Shown here one piece after another: positions 10,075-22,184 of a stretch of DNA of 64,000 nucleotides. Location: NCBI GenBank assembly GCA_037957365.1, contig JARHVA010000021.1, forward strand, positions 5,482,501-5,546,500, written 5' to 3'. Below the pieces are notes generated by a model. That model searched no databases and had not been told where the DNA came from. It saw only the letters and a program-made list of their open reading frames with translations. This stretch comes from Torreya grandis (lineage: Eukaryota > Streptophyta > Pinopsida > Cupressales > Taxaceae). Position 1 is the first letter of the stretch. Each line of letters starts with the position of its first letter. The translations under genes and the position numbers were made by a program.

Positions 10075-13000
10075 TTTGACCCTATTTTAAAGGGCAAAAT
10101 AACAAATTTTATTCACTAGGATGCCCTTAATGGCATGATGGTTAGGGATGATTAGATATTATGCCCTCATGAGAGGTCATGAAGGAATGAAAGATGAATA
10201 TGGACTCTTAAAATGAGGATAGGGGTTAGAATGGATGAACTAAGGCTAAGATGGAGAGATGTGCATTTAATGATTGAGTATGATGATTATGGATATAGAT
10301 GTGTTGTGAATATTATGGATAGATGTGAGTAATGCATGGATAATAGTAACCCACTTGAGCTAATGGTTTCATGATTTGATTATGATTATGATGTATTGAT
10401 ATGCCCTAAACAATTATATATGCAAGGGAATAGATTGGGAACAATATATCTTGAGAAAACTTCATAGTTTGATTTTATCCAAGTAATGATATATGCAAGG
10501 AGGTGGATTTGGGAATGATATATCCCATTGAAAAGATAGGAGATTGGATTGGATGGATGGTGTGATTTAGTTGATTGATGTGTAGGCATAACATAATAAA
10601 TTAACCATTTTCATTAATTAATGATGATTGATCACATTGACGGATGATGAACTTGATAGGTCATTGATAGTTGTACTTGATGCTGATATAATGGCTTATT
10701 ATTCTTATTGGATTATTGATGAAGCACACTTAGGTAGTGAGAAAAAGATAGTTAATTATGGATAGTTAGTTAGAAGGATTGAATGTTTAGGAAGGAATGA
10801 TAGTGGATGATATGTGTTGATATAATGATAAATGGATGAATTATTACTAATTTTATACGGATTTATGAACGTTTGAGCAACCTTATTTTTAGTATAATGC
10901 ATTGAATGATGCATCATGGTATGTAAAATCATGATGACACTGTTATAATACACATAAGGACTAACAAAAACTCAACTAGTAAAGTAAACAAACAAGCAAT
11001 AAAAAATAAGAATACACAAGAAAACAAAAAAAGAAATTCAATGTCCTTTATTAAGTTTTAAACCCTGATGTTTGAGGATCGATGGTAAGGATAGTTTGAT
11101 TGTGGCCCATGCTATCGATGATTGTTTTAGGTTTTTTTAAAGGTGATCAAGGATTTTAAAAAGAAATTGGACAAGGTAAATGTTTTTCAGAGTAGAGGCC
11201 TTGTTATGGTTTTGGCTTTTTGGATTTTCTATTACTTTTGGACTTTTTTAGTTGCTTTGATTTTTTTGTTTTTCTAATTTTATGGTGTTTTTATATTTTC
11301 TATATTTTGTAATGTTTTTGGATTTTCCTTATTTTTTAATGTTTTTGGATTTTTTGTATTTTTTAGATTTTGACAAGGCAACGAGGAAAGGGAAAGCCTG
11401 TTATATCACTAGGGATGGGAATAATAGTGGATGGAATAAGGGAAGGATTCATGATGGGAACCCCAGTGAACACGATACCTAAGAACCAAGTGTTCATTTG
11501 TAAAACTATTATTATAAAAATCTACTAAGATGTTTCTGGAATAGGTCTCAAGACTTCCTCTAGTTCTTATCAAAGGTCAAAGGTAAGAAGAAAGGATACA
11601 TGGAATAAGGTATGGCTTAGAGGGATTGTAGCTATGATGTCAAGGGATGTGTCTAGTTAGATATATAGGTCAATGGATGAGCATGATGGCATGATGGAGA
11701 GAAAGTGCATAGGATGGTTTAGGATGGAATAGATCTGCCCCTAAGTGTCATATAATTATATAAAATAGATTACACATGATGCTAAAAGCTAATTTACATA
11801 TGGTACTTGCCCAAGGTACCATAGAAATGGTTTTCACATGTGAAAGAATTTATTTCTCTTTCTCTTTTTTTATTTATTTTTTTAATTTTTCAATTTTTTG
11901 ATTTTTTTACAACAAAATTGGATCCTTTAGGTATGCATTCCAGAGATGTCATAAGGAAATTCATTTATTTCTAAGTTGGACTCTTCCAAATTTATTAAGA
12001 TGTTATCATATCCCATATGATATAGGGTGTTTCCAAGGAGGTTGAAGTAGAAGGTGTGTTGGATCAAGGATGTTTTTTGGCATAAAGAATTTGGAGGGAT
12101 AGGTTGATTATGATGTGAAGGTTGATTGGGACTAATAATATCACAATTTTATAGACTGAGAGTATCCACAAGTTGAATGATTTTAGGATTTTTATTTTGA
12201 TGGTGTCTTCAACATGTGATTGGGAGCCATCTTATAAATGTGTTGGTGTAGGTGAAACATTTTTTTCATCGTCTATTGATGCCTTAAAAAAAAATCACCA
12301 ATAAAATCTTCTTGATTTTTTGAATTTTGATTTTGATTTAGGTCTGATAGCATCTCAAAGAGTTTTTCAGTAGGGAACGTTGATTTTTTACTTTGATTTT
12401 AAATCTTTATATTTTAATATTGATTTTAATCGATGAACACTTGATGCTCCCCAAGATATGTTGATGCATTATGATTTATTTTAAAACCTTATTCGTGATC
12501 CCTAGCATGAGGTTGGCTTTAATTCCAATGACTTTTATGATTGATTCATTTTTTGGATATTTCAAGTGGTTTATGATTTTGTTGATCACAAATGGTAGGT
12601 TAAATAATGTTGTGTAAATGATTGGTGGCAACATGGTCCTTGTAGGGATTATGAATAGGTCATGTTTTGATTATGGATGAGGCTTCCTCAGAAACCTTGT
12701 AAGTGTCAACGACCTTTCTAATTGATCTACAGGTGGTTTGTAGTTGATGACATGAAAGCCTTTGTTTGTGTGTATGTGGATAGGATTGATGATTCCTTAT
12801 TCATTTTTTCCAAGGCATCAGCCTTATCGTTCATGAATTTATAGATTTTATTTGCAATAGGATACTCTATAATTTAAAAATAAGTTGCTAAGATATCATT
12901 ATATAACAAGGAGTGGTTGAACTCTTAAACATGATCATTTGTAAGAATTTCAAATTTGATAAAGTATGTGGTGCCAAATTGAAAGGATGATGGTGATGAT

Positions 13001-13190
13001 TTTATGTTTATATTGGGCCTATCCGCAAGGAAGGAGTTTTAGTTTTTGTTGTCTACAAGTACCTTGTTTAATTGAGGTATGTCATGTTGGGTAATGGGGG
13101 CTTTGATATGAAAAGTGAGATTGTATGATGGGTCAAATATGGGCTCATTATAGATGGGTTTTTTTTTTACCAACATGCCCTAATTCAAAA
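10075..13190 (-). mobile_element. Diverged internal region of a minus-strand LTR element related to G
   Basis: Several segments resemble the interior of element G in the same order. The stretch near 12290-12370 (ACCAATAAAATCTTCTTG, then CATCTCAAAGAGTTTTTCAGTAGG) resembles 45830-45885. A segment near 10980-11170 resembles 44190-44360 in composition and short words. No reverse transcriptase, integrase or open gag was seen, so the element is non-autonomous or severely decayed. The far boundary is not defined. Confidence 0.4.
11205..11375 (+). repeat. T-rich low-complexity tract with repeated TGTTTTTGGATTTT words
   Basis: The tract is almost entirely T with G and A, and units such as AATGTTTTTGGATTTT recur. 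The open frame at 11282-11482 owes its Phe/Leu/Tyr-rich sequence to this composition. Confidence 0.7.
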
Positions 13191-13214
13191 AAAAACAGAA
13201 TAGTTCAACGTGTA

Positions 13215-13441
13215 TACCAAATGAGTGTAGTCATCAAAATAGTTCAACATGTCTATAATTTTTTTATAGAGCATTTGTAGGGTCCAAAATGTCCATATAG
13301 TATTTTTATATATATAAATTTTCTTAATCAACTTTTCTTACTTATAGATGTACATTTTCATTGCTAGATCATGATAGTTCTCTCACAACTAGATCTCAGG
13401 ATATTCTAGATACATCTCTAAACCTTGTATATCACCTTTGT
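13215..13441 (+). repeat. Left copy of a roughly 230-bp direct repeat flanking copia B
   Basis: The stretch from TACCAAATGAGTGTAG to ATCACCTTTGT matches 20225-20461 along its length with scattered differences. The copies lie just outside recognisable element B sequence on both sides. No TG/CA ends or primer site are apparent, so LTR status is not proven. Confidence 0.7.
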
Positions 13442-13567
13442 ATGTTAACGTATTTTCTCTAGTTTTGAAATTGATTATACACATTAATTAATTTCATATA
13501 CATATTATACAACCAATTTAAATGTTTACAACTATTTATATTGTAATATTAATGTCTACAAATTCAT

Positions 13568-14130
13568 AAAATAAACTACAAAAGGACTTACAGCAAAGAA
13601 AGGGTTAGAAATCTGATGCTAAGTCCAAAGCATAAACTAAGTCCTCTTTAGGTGGGAAACCCAATAAAAAATGACTCGCATGTGCATACTATAATAAAAT
13701 TGGGCATGATGAAATTGAGTCCATGAAGAATCAGATTGACCAACTGATAAAGAAGCTTGAGAAGCACAATATCAATGTCACTGATTTTTTCAATCAGAGT
13801 TCATCAGTACAGGAGTATTCTAAGGCCAAAGATAATAGTAAGGGTAAAGGTAAGGGAAAATCACTTGTTCTAGTTGCATCTCTGCCTTCCACATGGGTAA
13901 CTGATTCAGGTGCCTCACACCACATGGATTCATCACATAATGTTTTCTCATCCTTAAATCCTTTTTATTTGTCATCCATATTGTTGGGTGACAATAATTC
14001 CATAGAATTTAGTGGGAGAGGATTTGTTTAATTGAATGATGGGACATTTCAAGATGTTCAGTGTTCCCTAATTATTCACCAATCTCCTATTTGTTTATCA
14101 GATCACTCACATTAGTCCAAATAAGAGAGT
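13568..14130 (+). pseudogene. gag C-terminus and protease pseudogene of copia B
   Basis: A zinc-knuckle remnant CAYYNKIGHDEIES (13680-13721) keeps the first Cys and the His but has lost the second and last Cys. Copy A lost a different set. An open frame at 13723-14031 continues through a lysine/glycine-rich linker (KDNSKGKGKGK) to the protease box WVTDSGASHHM near 13894-13926, in which the catalytic DSGAS is intact. A TAA at 14029 ends the frame and the sequence then decays. Confidence 0.82.
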
Positions 14131-14269
14131 TGAGTTCACACCTAATTTTATAGTTATTAGGGAATCAAATAGTGATTCTATAGTTTCATTTGGGAAATAA
14201 AATCGCTAATAATTATTGTATACTTCCTCACATTTTTCTCATGATCAATCCTCTACTGCACTTCTCATT

Positions 14270-14536
14270 CATTCAAATGGGGTGAGAAAATTATGGCATG
14301 AACAATTCAACCATCTTAGTTATCACTAACTATAGCAACTCAATCATACTGACATGGTTTCAGGTTTGCCACATGTTCATTTTTCTAGTGATGTTTTCTA
14401 AGGTTGAATGCTTGGTAAACATCTTAAAGAAAAGTATGACAAAGGCAAGTCATGGAGAACTACACAAATATTAGAGCTAGTTCATAGTGACATTATTGAA
14501 CCATTTCCATCTCTTTAATTCAGTAAGACTAAATAT
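14270..14536 (+). pseudogene. GAG-pre-integrase and integrase start of copia B
   Basis: The segment reads VRKLWHEQFNHLSYH, followed after stops by MLGKHLKEKYDKGKSWRT and LELVHSD. It matches A 3365-3590. It is interrupted at 14537 by the LTR of element C and resumes at 17202. Confidence 0.8.
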
Positions 14537-14857
14537 TGTTAAGGATTAGTGTTTACATTGGTATTTATTGTATGGTAAATTTCTATTTTTGGATAGTATG
14601 TATTGTATGGTAAGTTAGTAATTGGTTATTACTAAATAGATTGTTAGTTATATAAATATATTGTTGTAACAATATAATATAGTTTGGAGGTTGTCTGTTG
14701 AGTGTTTATAAGGATCTTGGGATCCCCATATTTAGCTTATGCACTTCATATATAAGTGTTTTATATGTCACATGAAATAAATTAAATAAGAGTGTAATAT
14801 TATATTATTATTGTCACCTGTATTTGGATCTATGTAAAACTTTGAATATTCTTGATA
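14537..14857 (+). repeat. 5' LTR of element C
   Basis: It starts TGTTAAGGATTAGTG, ends TTGATA, and matches 16871-17201. It contains AT-rich TATATAAATATA near 14650. Both LTRs end in ATA rather than CA. Confidence 0.85.
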
Positions 14858-14859
14858 TA

Positions 14860-14871
14860 TGGTATCTGAGC
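14860..14871 (+). other. Primer-binding site of element C
   Basis: TGGTATCTGAGC differs at one position from TGGTATCAGAGC, the methionine-tRNA primer site usual in plant copia elements. It lies 2 nt after the LTR. This suggests mobilisation by copia-type machinery. Confidence 0.8.
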
Positions 14872-16870
14872 AGGTGGATCTTGTGATGGATTAGTAATAT
14901 GTTTTTAGGAGCAGTCATTGTGTTTGTTATTACCCCAACTGATGAGAGAATATTTGGTAGATTCTAAAATAGATTCATATTTTGCTTTATAAATATTAGC
15001 ATTTTTCATATTGTAGGCCTATGCATTGTAGTGTGATTTTATATGGCACTAATTTTCTTTGATCCTGCATTGGACTAGACTTGACATCGATGGTTTGACT
15101 TTGTTTACTAAAAATCCATATTTGATGTTAATATCTACATGGAAAGAAGAGAAAATAGTATATCCATTTATTTATATTTTTGGAGTGTCCTCCAAAAAAA
15201 TAATGTGTGTATTATTGTTTGAAGATCCTCAAATCGCCCAGTCTCCAACTCACCACAGTTTGACCCATGGCTCAACTCAGACCTACTAATTATGCATTTA
15301 ATTTTCTTAGAGTAGACAGGTGATCTACACTACCTTGGTAATTTCAAATATCTTAGGTGGAGCTATAAAAAAATAGTTAGTATAGTATTTGTGTTTAGTG
15401 CACAAACATCCTTCAAATGGCCATATTCGACTCTAAATATTCCTTGGTAGATTCATTAAGCTCAAGTTCTCTCATTTTCCCACTCTTTATTTCTACTCGC
15501 CATGCCAACACTAGCTTCTCGGCCAGCCTTATTTTCAATGCATGCAGTCATTGTCCCACTTCATGCAAGCTATCTTCCAAGTGCACCATTTCTCATCCAC
15601 CATTTCTAGTTTGATGTATTGGTGTGCATTTATTTCATTTTAAGTCTATGCATTTCCAAATTCATCCATGAGTTACTGCATACGCTACCATGTTTGGTTG
15701 TAAAATATGTGTTTTTATTAGCGTTTAGATTATTCTTGGTCTTTAGTTTTAGTTTGATTTTTTTTCAATTGCTTAGGTATAGTTGAGTTAAATAGCTAAA
15801 ATCTATGTTTAATATTTTTTTATACCTTGATCTTTGTAATAAAGTGAGCCAAGTCCATTATTATTTTTTAGTTCAAGTTTGTTTATTTAGTGGAGTATGG
15901 TTGTATAAGTTTTGGGTCTCTTATAAACTTTATATACATATAAGTGTTTTAGTGTTTAGAGTCATTTTTCAAATTTGTCAAAAGGATGTCTATAAATATT
16001 TTCAAAATTTAAAAGTAGTTTTTCCATCAATAAAGTATTTTGAGTCATGTTGTCAAGAGTCTAATTTTTTAAGGTTTTTTAGGTGTCATATAGATTCACT
16101 GTCAAAATTTATAAAAAATAAAAAATTATTTGTAAAAGGATGCATTTTCGGGTAGCCCCAACATCTTAGGAATTATTTCACATTGAGGGGGGAAGTAAAC
16201 CCAATGAAAAAACAATTGTGATTCACTTATTCATCGGTTGAGTAAGAAGATTCATTCATTGGAGGATGGAAAAAATAGAGGCTGGAAGTTTTAGATCCTC
16301 TCTTCAATCACCAATGATGAGGCCCTAGATGATTTGGTGACATATTTTATGTGGTATGCTTTTTCATTTTTCAGTGTGGTGTGTTTTATGCCAAATTGGC
16401 TAATGCTAAGGATAGTTCTTTAGTGGTAGTGAAAATTATCTATATTGTTTTTGTTTGGGTGGAAACAAACATCGATAGAGGCTGCATAATATGACAATGA
16501 GGATTTATTCATCATGATATTTCATTTTTTATTATTATGTGTTTTTTCATTCCCCTACTAGATTGGAGAAAAGGAAAGTGTAGATATAATGGAATGTGGT
16601 AGCGATTGTATAGGAGGGAAGCTAATTGCAGAGATCCTATGATTGTCATAATTCTTTATAAAGGTGATCGACAAGTGAAAAGTCCATTGCATTCACATGG
16701 ATTAAATTCAGGATGTGTTATTTTCATAGTAGTAGTCATGTGTAGCAAGATAAAGATAGCAAGATTTAGACAATAGTATGCAAACCTAAATGTATGTGTT
16801 GGCATATGATTCTGTTCAAGCCAGTTCTTAAAGATGTACATTCTCCCCATGTAAACACTAAGAGGATGAC
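14872..16870. other. Interior of element C without recognised coding domain
   Basis: No reverse transcriptase, integrase, protease or gag motif is visible in either orientation. On the minus strand, 15614-15417 reads as two blocks separated by a stop. The second (LHALKIRLAEKLVLAWRVE) is charged and leucine-rich like a coiled coil, and may be a captured gene fragment. A plus-strand frame at 15805-16155 is Phe/Tyr-rich and not recognised. Confidence 0.4.
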
Positions 16871-17201
16871 TATTAAGGATTAACATTTATATTGGTATTT
16901 ATTTTAGGGTAAATTACTATTTACAAGATAGTATGTACCATATAGTAAGTTAGTGATTGGTTAGTACTAAATAGATTGTTAGTTATACGAATATATTATT
17001 GTAACAATATATTTTGTATATAGTTTAGAGGTTATCTGTTGAGTGTTTATAGGGATCTTTGGATCACCATATTTAGCTTATGCATTTCTTATATAAGTGT
17101 TTTATAATATGTCGTATGAAATAAATTAAAGAAGAGTGCAATATTATATTATTATTATTGCATGTGTTTGGCTCTCTGTTAAAATCTTAATATTATTGAT
17201 A
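16871..17201 (+). repeat. 3' LTR of element C
   Basis: It begins TATTAAGGATTAACATT, the first TG being mutated to TA, and ends TTGATA. It matches the 5' LTR with small insertions that account for its 10-bp greater length. Confidence 0.85.
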
Positions 17202-18060
17202 AATACATGCTTACCTTCATTAATTAATTTTTGAGGTATACTTTGGTGTACTTATTTTAGCATAAAATTAAGGTCTTTGATCATTTTTAAGGCTTTAAGG
17301 TTCTTGTAGAAAAAGAGTCTAGCAAAGCCGACAAGATTTTTCACATAGATAATGGTGGTCAGCATGTCAGTAATCATTTTGAGTAATTTTACACTTTAAA
17401 GGGGATTGAAATATAGTTTATGGTTCCTTATATTCCTCATTATAATGGTTTTGCAGAGCACAAGACTAGGTCCTTATAGGAAGTAGTCAATTATATGCTA
17501 CCCTTCAAGTATCTCTCACCTCAATATTGGGCCAAGTTCATCACCTATGTTTGTTATATCCAAAGTTGAGTTCCTCATAAAGCATTAAAGGGAGTCACTC
17601 TTTTTTAATCATAGATCAATAATAAACCCATAGTTAAGCATTCATGAGTGTTTGTATCTCTTATTATGGCTCACATTCCTAATAATAAATATAAAGCAAT
17701 GTAACCTCAAAGTTAGTCTTACATCTTTGTTGGATATCCTAAGGGTGTTAAGGGATACAGGATTATCCATCCCACCACTCATGAGTTATTAATTGAGATA
17801 AGGGTTTATTTCAAGAGGGTCCTTCAAACTCCACACTTGACACTTCTCCCTCTTTCTTGGATGCCCTAGGATTTGATGACAGTTTTATTGGTTCAGATCC
17901 ACCTAAGCAGCTTCCTGATGATCTAAATTCTTCTTATAGTTTTGATGATGAGATTAGTGATGGGGACTCACCTCCTCCTCCCATAATATATTCAGAGATG
18001 AGGAATATCCTCCTAACTCTTTGATATCTAGTCCTCTTTGGGCTAGATAGACACATCAAA
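17202..18060 (+). pseudogene. Integrase remnant of copia B, right part, and linker
   Basis: The frame resumes after element C with the integrase core (FHIDNGGQHVSNHFE near 17338-17385), a decayed YxPxxNG motif reading YIPHYNGFAEHK near 17428-17463, and QYWAKFITYVCYIQS. It continues to FVGYPKGVKGYRIIHPTTHELL at 17728-17793 and a stop-rich acidic linker. Every block aligns with A 3640-4480. Confidence 0.85.
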
Positions 18061-18159
18061 GTTTTGCTTATTAGGTTATAGATCCATTAGATACCATGCA
18101 AACATGTTTATAATTATAGAATTCCCCACATGCATTTATTACATTAGATTTTGATCCAT

Positions 18160-19130
18160 AGTCATTTTATGAGGCATTAGGCACTCCTAAGTGTGATACT
18201 ATTATAGAAGAGGAGTATGGTTCCTTACTAAGGAACAACACTTGGGATTTAATCCTTCTTCCTAAGGGAAGAAAACTTGTTCGATATAAATAGATCTATC
18301 AAACAAAATATGCAGTAGATGGATCTATAGATAAGTTCAAATCATATTTGGTAGCAAAGGATTTTTCTCAAGTATATGGCATTGACTATACTGAGACATT
18401 TTCTCTAGTTTCCAAGATAAACTCAATTAGACTTACTCTTGCCATTGTTGTAACACATCACTAGGATGTTCATCAGATAGATGTGAAGAGTGGTTTTCTT
18501 CATGGTGACTTCAAAGAGGAAATATACATGGAGAAACCAAAAGGATTTGTGAAATATTTTTCCTTAGTTTGAAAGCTCTAAAAACCTATTTATGGACTCA
18601 AACAAGATCCTTAAAGTTGGTATGCCAAGATGGACTCATTTCTTATCTAGGTTGGGTTCACTAGATGTTAATTTAATTTAAATGTCTAACTTTTATGGTA
18701 GGATGTTTCACTATTGATTCTAGTATCTATGTGGATGACCTATTGATCACAGGGAGTTCTTCATCCACTATTGCAATAATGAATTTTTTTGTCTAATAGG
18801 TTCTCAATGACTGACTTAGGCTTGTTGCATTACTTCCTTAGAATTGAAATTTCTCATCCTGACTCTCAGATCACTAGTGCATAATCCCAGTATTCTCTTA
18901 ATTTACTTACATGATTTAACATGGTTTACTGTAAGTTAGCTTCAATTCCCTCTCTATCTGGTGTGAAACTTGAGGTTCATTTTCCTTCTCCTTTGGTTGA
19001 TGCTACCTTGTATCAAAAACTTGTTGGCACTCTCATCTATCTTATGCACACTATACCTGATATTTCATATGTAGTGGACATGGTCTATAGATTTATGAAG
19101 GAACCATATGAGCTACACTAGAAAGTATCT
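18160..19130 (+). pseudogene. Reverse transcriptase pseudogene of copia B
   Basis: RT blocks are IYQTKYAVDGSIDKFKSYLVAK near 18295, IDYTETFSLVSK near 18383, DVHQIDVKSGFLHGDFKEEIYMEKP near 18465-18540 and IYGLKQDP near 18590. The catalytic region near 18725-18750 still spells a YVDDLLI-like string only after a frame shift, so the active site is not readable in frame. A thumb segment is open at 18921-19121 (LVGTLIYLMHTIPDISYVVDMV). This copy keeps CGA at 18282-18284 where copy A has TGA. Confidence 0.86.
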
Positions 19131-19680
19131 AAGCAAATTTTCCACTACATTGTGCTCATAGTTTTGAGATTCGCTATGGAGTAGGTATTGATTTTGACTT
19201 AATTGGGTATACATATTTAGATTGGGCTAATGATATTTAGAATCATAAGTCTACTTTAGGATACAATTTCTTCCTTAATCTAGGACCAATTAGTTGGTCA
19301 AGAAACAAGCATAATGTTATTGCTTTATTTTCTACAAAGAGAAAATATAAAGGAGCTATAAATGTTTCCACTTAGGTTATTTAGCTTCACAAGATTCTTA
19401 CTAACTTCGGTATCTAGTTTTGATGACCAATAGTCATTTTCTTTTATAAACAAAAGAATAATCTATATTTGCAAGAATATGGTTCTCCATCATTAGACCT
19501 GGCATATTAAGATTCATAATCATTTCATTCAGGAGATTATCCATGAGAAATTCATTGATCTCCACTAAATCCAGACTATGGATTAAATCACTGATATATT
19601 TACCAAGCCCTTCACTAGGAGAAATTATATTCATTTGTGAGCTCTTCTTGGGGTTTAAGTTGCTCTGTCATTCTCCTCCA
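19131..19680 (+). pseudogene. RNase H remnant of copia B
   Basis: Sequence matching YTxLDWANDI and NHKSTLGYNFF is found near 19205-19275, followed by a decayed NVIALFSTKRKY block near 19312-19350, where LSSTEAEY is expected. The rest aligns with A 5820-6075 but is interrupted by stops. Confidence 0.78.
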
Positions 19681-19760
19681 GGAGGATTTTCTATGTATTT
19701 GGTTATCTCATCAAGCCTTATTACTAGGACCCAATTCTTCCACTCACCTAAGCTACGCTT

Positions 19761-20200
19761 AAGAAAGGTGTTATTGTAAGTTCTTATTCCATTCAATAGT
19801 TTTCCCCACATATGTTGTTTATCTTGCTTAAGTTTTATTTTAGGTCATTGAGGAATATAATCCTACATTCATGATTATGTCTACATTCCACCTATATATG
19901 TATCTTTCCTAAATCTATTTTGGCTAATGTATCTAGTGATGAATTACTAATTTTTTTCTCGCTCGTGTTTGATTTTGCTTCTACAAAAAGTATCCTTTAT
20001 ACATAATTTATTTTTGCATATTTTAGATATGTGTGCTTCATGTTTACTCAGACCTCGATCCTCGATTATGGCCTAATATGAAACTAATTATAGTATTGAA
20101 GTTCATTTTAGATATATTTTATGAAAATGGTATTGTTTCGCAATTATGTAAATAATAATAATTTTTGGTTCACAAGTAATTAGGGTGAATGTGTAAGATT
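19761..20200 (+). repeat. Polypurine tract and start of the 3' LTR of copia B
   Basis: AAGAAAGG at 19761-19768 is followed by TGTTATTGTAAG, in the same context as the purine tract and LTR start of element A (the preceding CACCTAAGCTACGCTT is shared with A). The LTR sequence itself is not similar to that of A. No 5' partner was found, so the right end is a guess. Confidence 0.55.
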
Positions 20201-20224
20201 CTAAGTAAAGTTTATGAAGAATAA

Positions 20225-20461
20225 TACCAAATAAATGTAGTCATAAAAATAATTTAGCATGTCCACAAACTTTTATAGAGCATTTGTACAGTCCAAAGTG
20301 TCCATCTAGTCAAAAAATAATTTTTTATATGACATAAATTTTCTTAGTCAAAGTTTCTTGCTTCTAAATGTATATTTTCATTGATAGATCATGATAATTC
20401 TCTTAGAACTATATCTAAAGATATTATAGATACATCTCTAAACATTGTATATCACCTTTGT
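20225..20461 (+). repeat. Right copy of the roughly 230-bp direct repeat flanking copia B
   Basis: It matches 13215-13441. If the 3' LTR of B is about 700 bp long, this repeat could be its distal part and the left copy a truncated 5' LTR. The sequences bordering the repeats do not match, so that remains a hypothesis. Confidence 0.65.
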
Positions 20462-20903
20462 AAAATATACCATGTACAATATTCATTCATGAATGTGTAT
20501 CTAAAACAACATGGTTATTTGTATATAGTTATTTCCAATAAGAGGAATATGTATTTTGTTTTGGCATGTATCTACTACACATTTATTATTGTCATTAACA
20601 ATATCCTTTTTATTCAATAAACATATTATTGCTCCACTTTTTTTATTGGAGTCCTTTTACAATATCATCTCTCTTAGGTCTCATTTTACACTACCACATC
20701 TATTGTATAAATTTAAATAAACTAAGGTGAGTGAGTTGAAGATCCATATAGAACACTAGATGTTTGTGGGATTTTAGGGTTCCCACCATCATCCACACTG
20801 CCAATTTGTCAATTGATCTAGGTAGGATTTATTCTATTTTGATAGCACATCCAATACACTGAGTCAGGCAAAGGGAGGTGATGCCTTCCCTTTATTAAAT
20901 GGA
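20462..20903. other. No gene seen between copia B and gypsy D
   Basis: Only short AT-rich reading frames without motifs are present. Confidence 0.6.
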
Positions 20904-22131
20904 TGTTATATACACATAATATTATTTTTATTGACTTTACCACTTGCTAACAATTTATCTCTTTCAGGAACCTATCGAGTTTCAATCTCTCTGAGTGCAT
21001 GCCTTAAAGGGTGCACTAGGAAAGGGGTGGGCAGACCATTAGTACTTCATAATATTATTGTGGCTTTGTATCATTCTTACCATTTTTCAAACCACTTACT
21101 ATCAACACAAACTTATCCTATGTACTTTCCTAAGCCTTCTCTCCTCTCTTGCACCCTCCTTTAGTCATTTTTTGCCTTCATTATCCCTTCTTAAGCCTAG
21201 AACCCTTTTTGATAGTTTATAATACAGAGTCGGCTAGGTCGACTCTATATTCTAATTGATACTTATTTTTTTCAATTAATAATATAGAGTTGATTGGGTC
21301 AGCTCTATATTCTAATTGATACTTATTTTTATCAATTAACAATATAGAGTCAATTGTGCCGACTCTATCGACTAAAATTTTAGAAATGTTTAGGGTTAGA
21401 TTTATCTATATATAAACATTCATTTTGTCATTTAGGAAAGAGAAGAGAAGAAGAAGAGCTATATATTATGCATTTGTTTATCCACCAAATTGAGGAGCAT
21501 AGTTTAGGGTTTAATACTTTCTTTGGAGATATGGATCTTGTCTTATGGAGAAGTCTTTTGGATGCATTGATAGGTTGTGTAGCCTAGATTTGATTTATCT
21601 TTGTCATCCTTACATATCAAAATAACCTCTTACGAAGAACCTTGGCCAAGGGAGATATTGAGGCTCGGTGGGTTTGTCTTCAAAGGTAACTATTCCTAAC
21701 TTTGTTCCTCCTTTGTAAGAGTAGATAGATTAGCATTTGTACTTCTCTCTCATGCATTAGGATTTTGTATAGATTGACATGAGTATATGTCTTCTATGCA
21801 TGTTTACTTTTTATGTTTACTAACCCCCACTTTGTGCCATAAGCTTTGGTGATCACTAGACTAGATATACTTTGCTTTTCTCATTTTTACATTAGTGAAT
21901 ATCAAAACATAGGACCTAGTTAGGGTCATTACATTGTTTTGCTTAACTGGAGGCTTTATAACCCTCCCTAGTGATATTATTGTGGTAAGATATCCCTTGG
22001 ATAGGGATAGTGGATCTATCTTGGTCATGACCTTGAATATTTAATGTATTTACAATCGAAAGTGTAAGTATGATTTATCTTCTCTAAGCTAGGATTGATT
22101 TATAGATCAGTTACATTTCCCTTTGCATACA
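20904..22131 (+). repeat. 5' LTR of element D
   Basis: It starts TGTTATATACACATAAT, ends TTTGCATACA, and matches 27461-28688 throughout. It contains a 60-bp tandem repeat at 21221-21371 and a TATATATAAACA stretch near 21407. Confidence 0.88.
21221..21371 (+). repeat. 60-bp tandem repeat with dyads in the LTR of element D
   Basis: Units start at 21221, 21281 and 21341 (third partial). Each carries a dyad; the first is AGAGTCG-GCTAGGT-CGACTCT with perfect 7-bp arms. The later units show CpG-to-TpG or CpA changes in the arms. The 3' LTR has the same arrangement at 27774, 27834 and 27894. Repeated dyads upstream of a TATA-like stretch could be enhancer elements. Confidence 0.85.
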
Positions 22132-22184
22132 TTCTGATAAATTTGACGTGAATCAAACCCTTGTAGGCTTTCTTTCACACCATC

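Larger units (their letters stand above)
14537..17201 (+). mobile_element. Element C, short non-autonomous LTR retrotransposon nested in copia B
   Basis: LTRs of about 321 bp (14537-14857) and 331 bp (16871-17201) flank a 2.0-kb interior that shows no gag or pol motif. The 5' LTR begins TGTTAAGG; the 3' LTR has TATTAAGG. A methionine-tRNA-type primer site lies 2 nt inside the 5' LTR. The flanks AATAT (14532-14536) and AATAC (17202-17206) form a 5-bp target duplication with one change. Removing C restores collinearity with copia A at 3605-3640. The size and absence of coding domains fit a small LARD/TRIM-like element. Confidence 0.88.
13568..20200 (+). mobile_element. Copia element B, 5'-truncated and split by element C
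   Basis: The element is collinear with element A from its zinc-knuckle region onward: A 2650-2830 aligns with B 13568-13740, and A 3611 onward aligns with B 17202 onward. It lacks the gag N-terminus, the leader and a recognisable 5' LTR. Element C sits inside its integrase. A purine tract and the TGTTATTG start of a 3' LTR are present at 19761-19770, but the end of that LTR is not defined. Stops and frameshifts occur in every domain. Confidence 0.82.
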
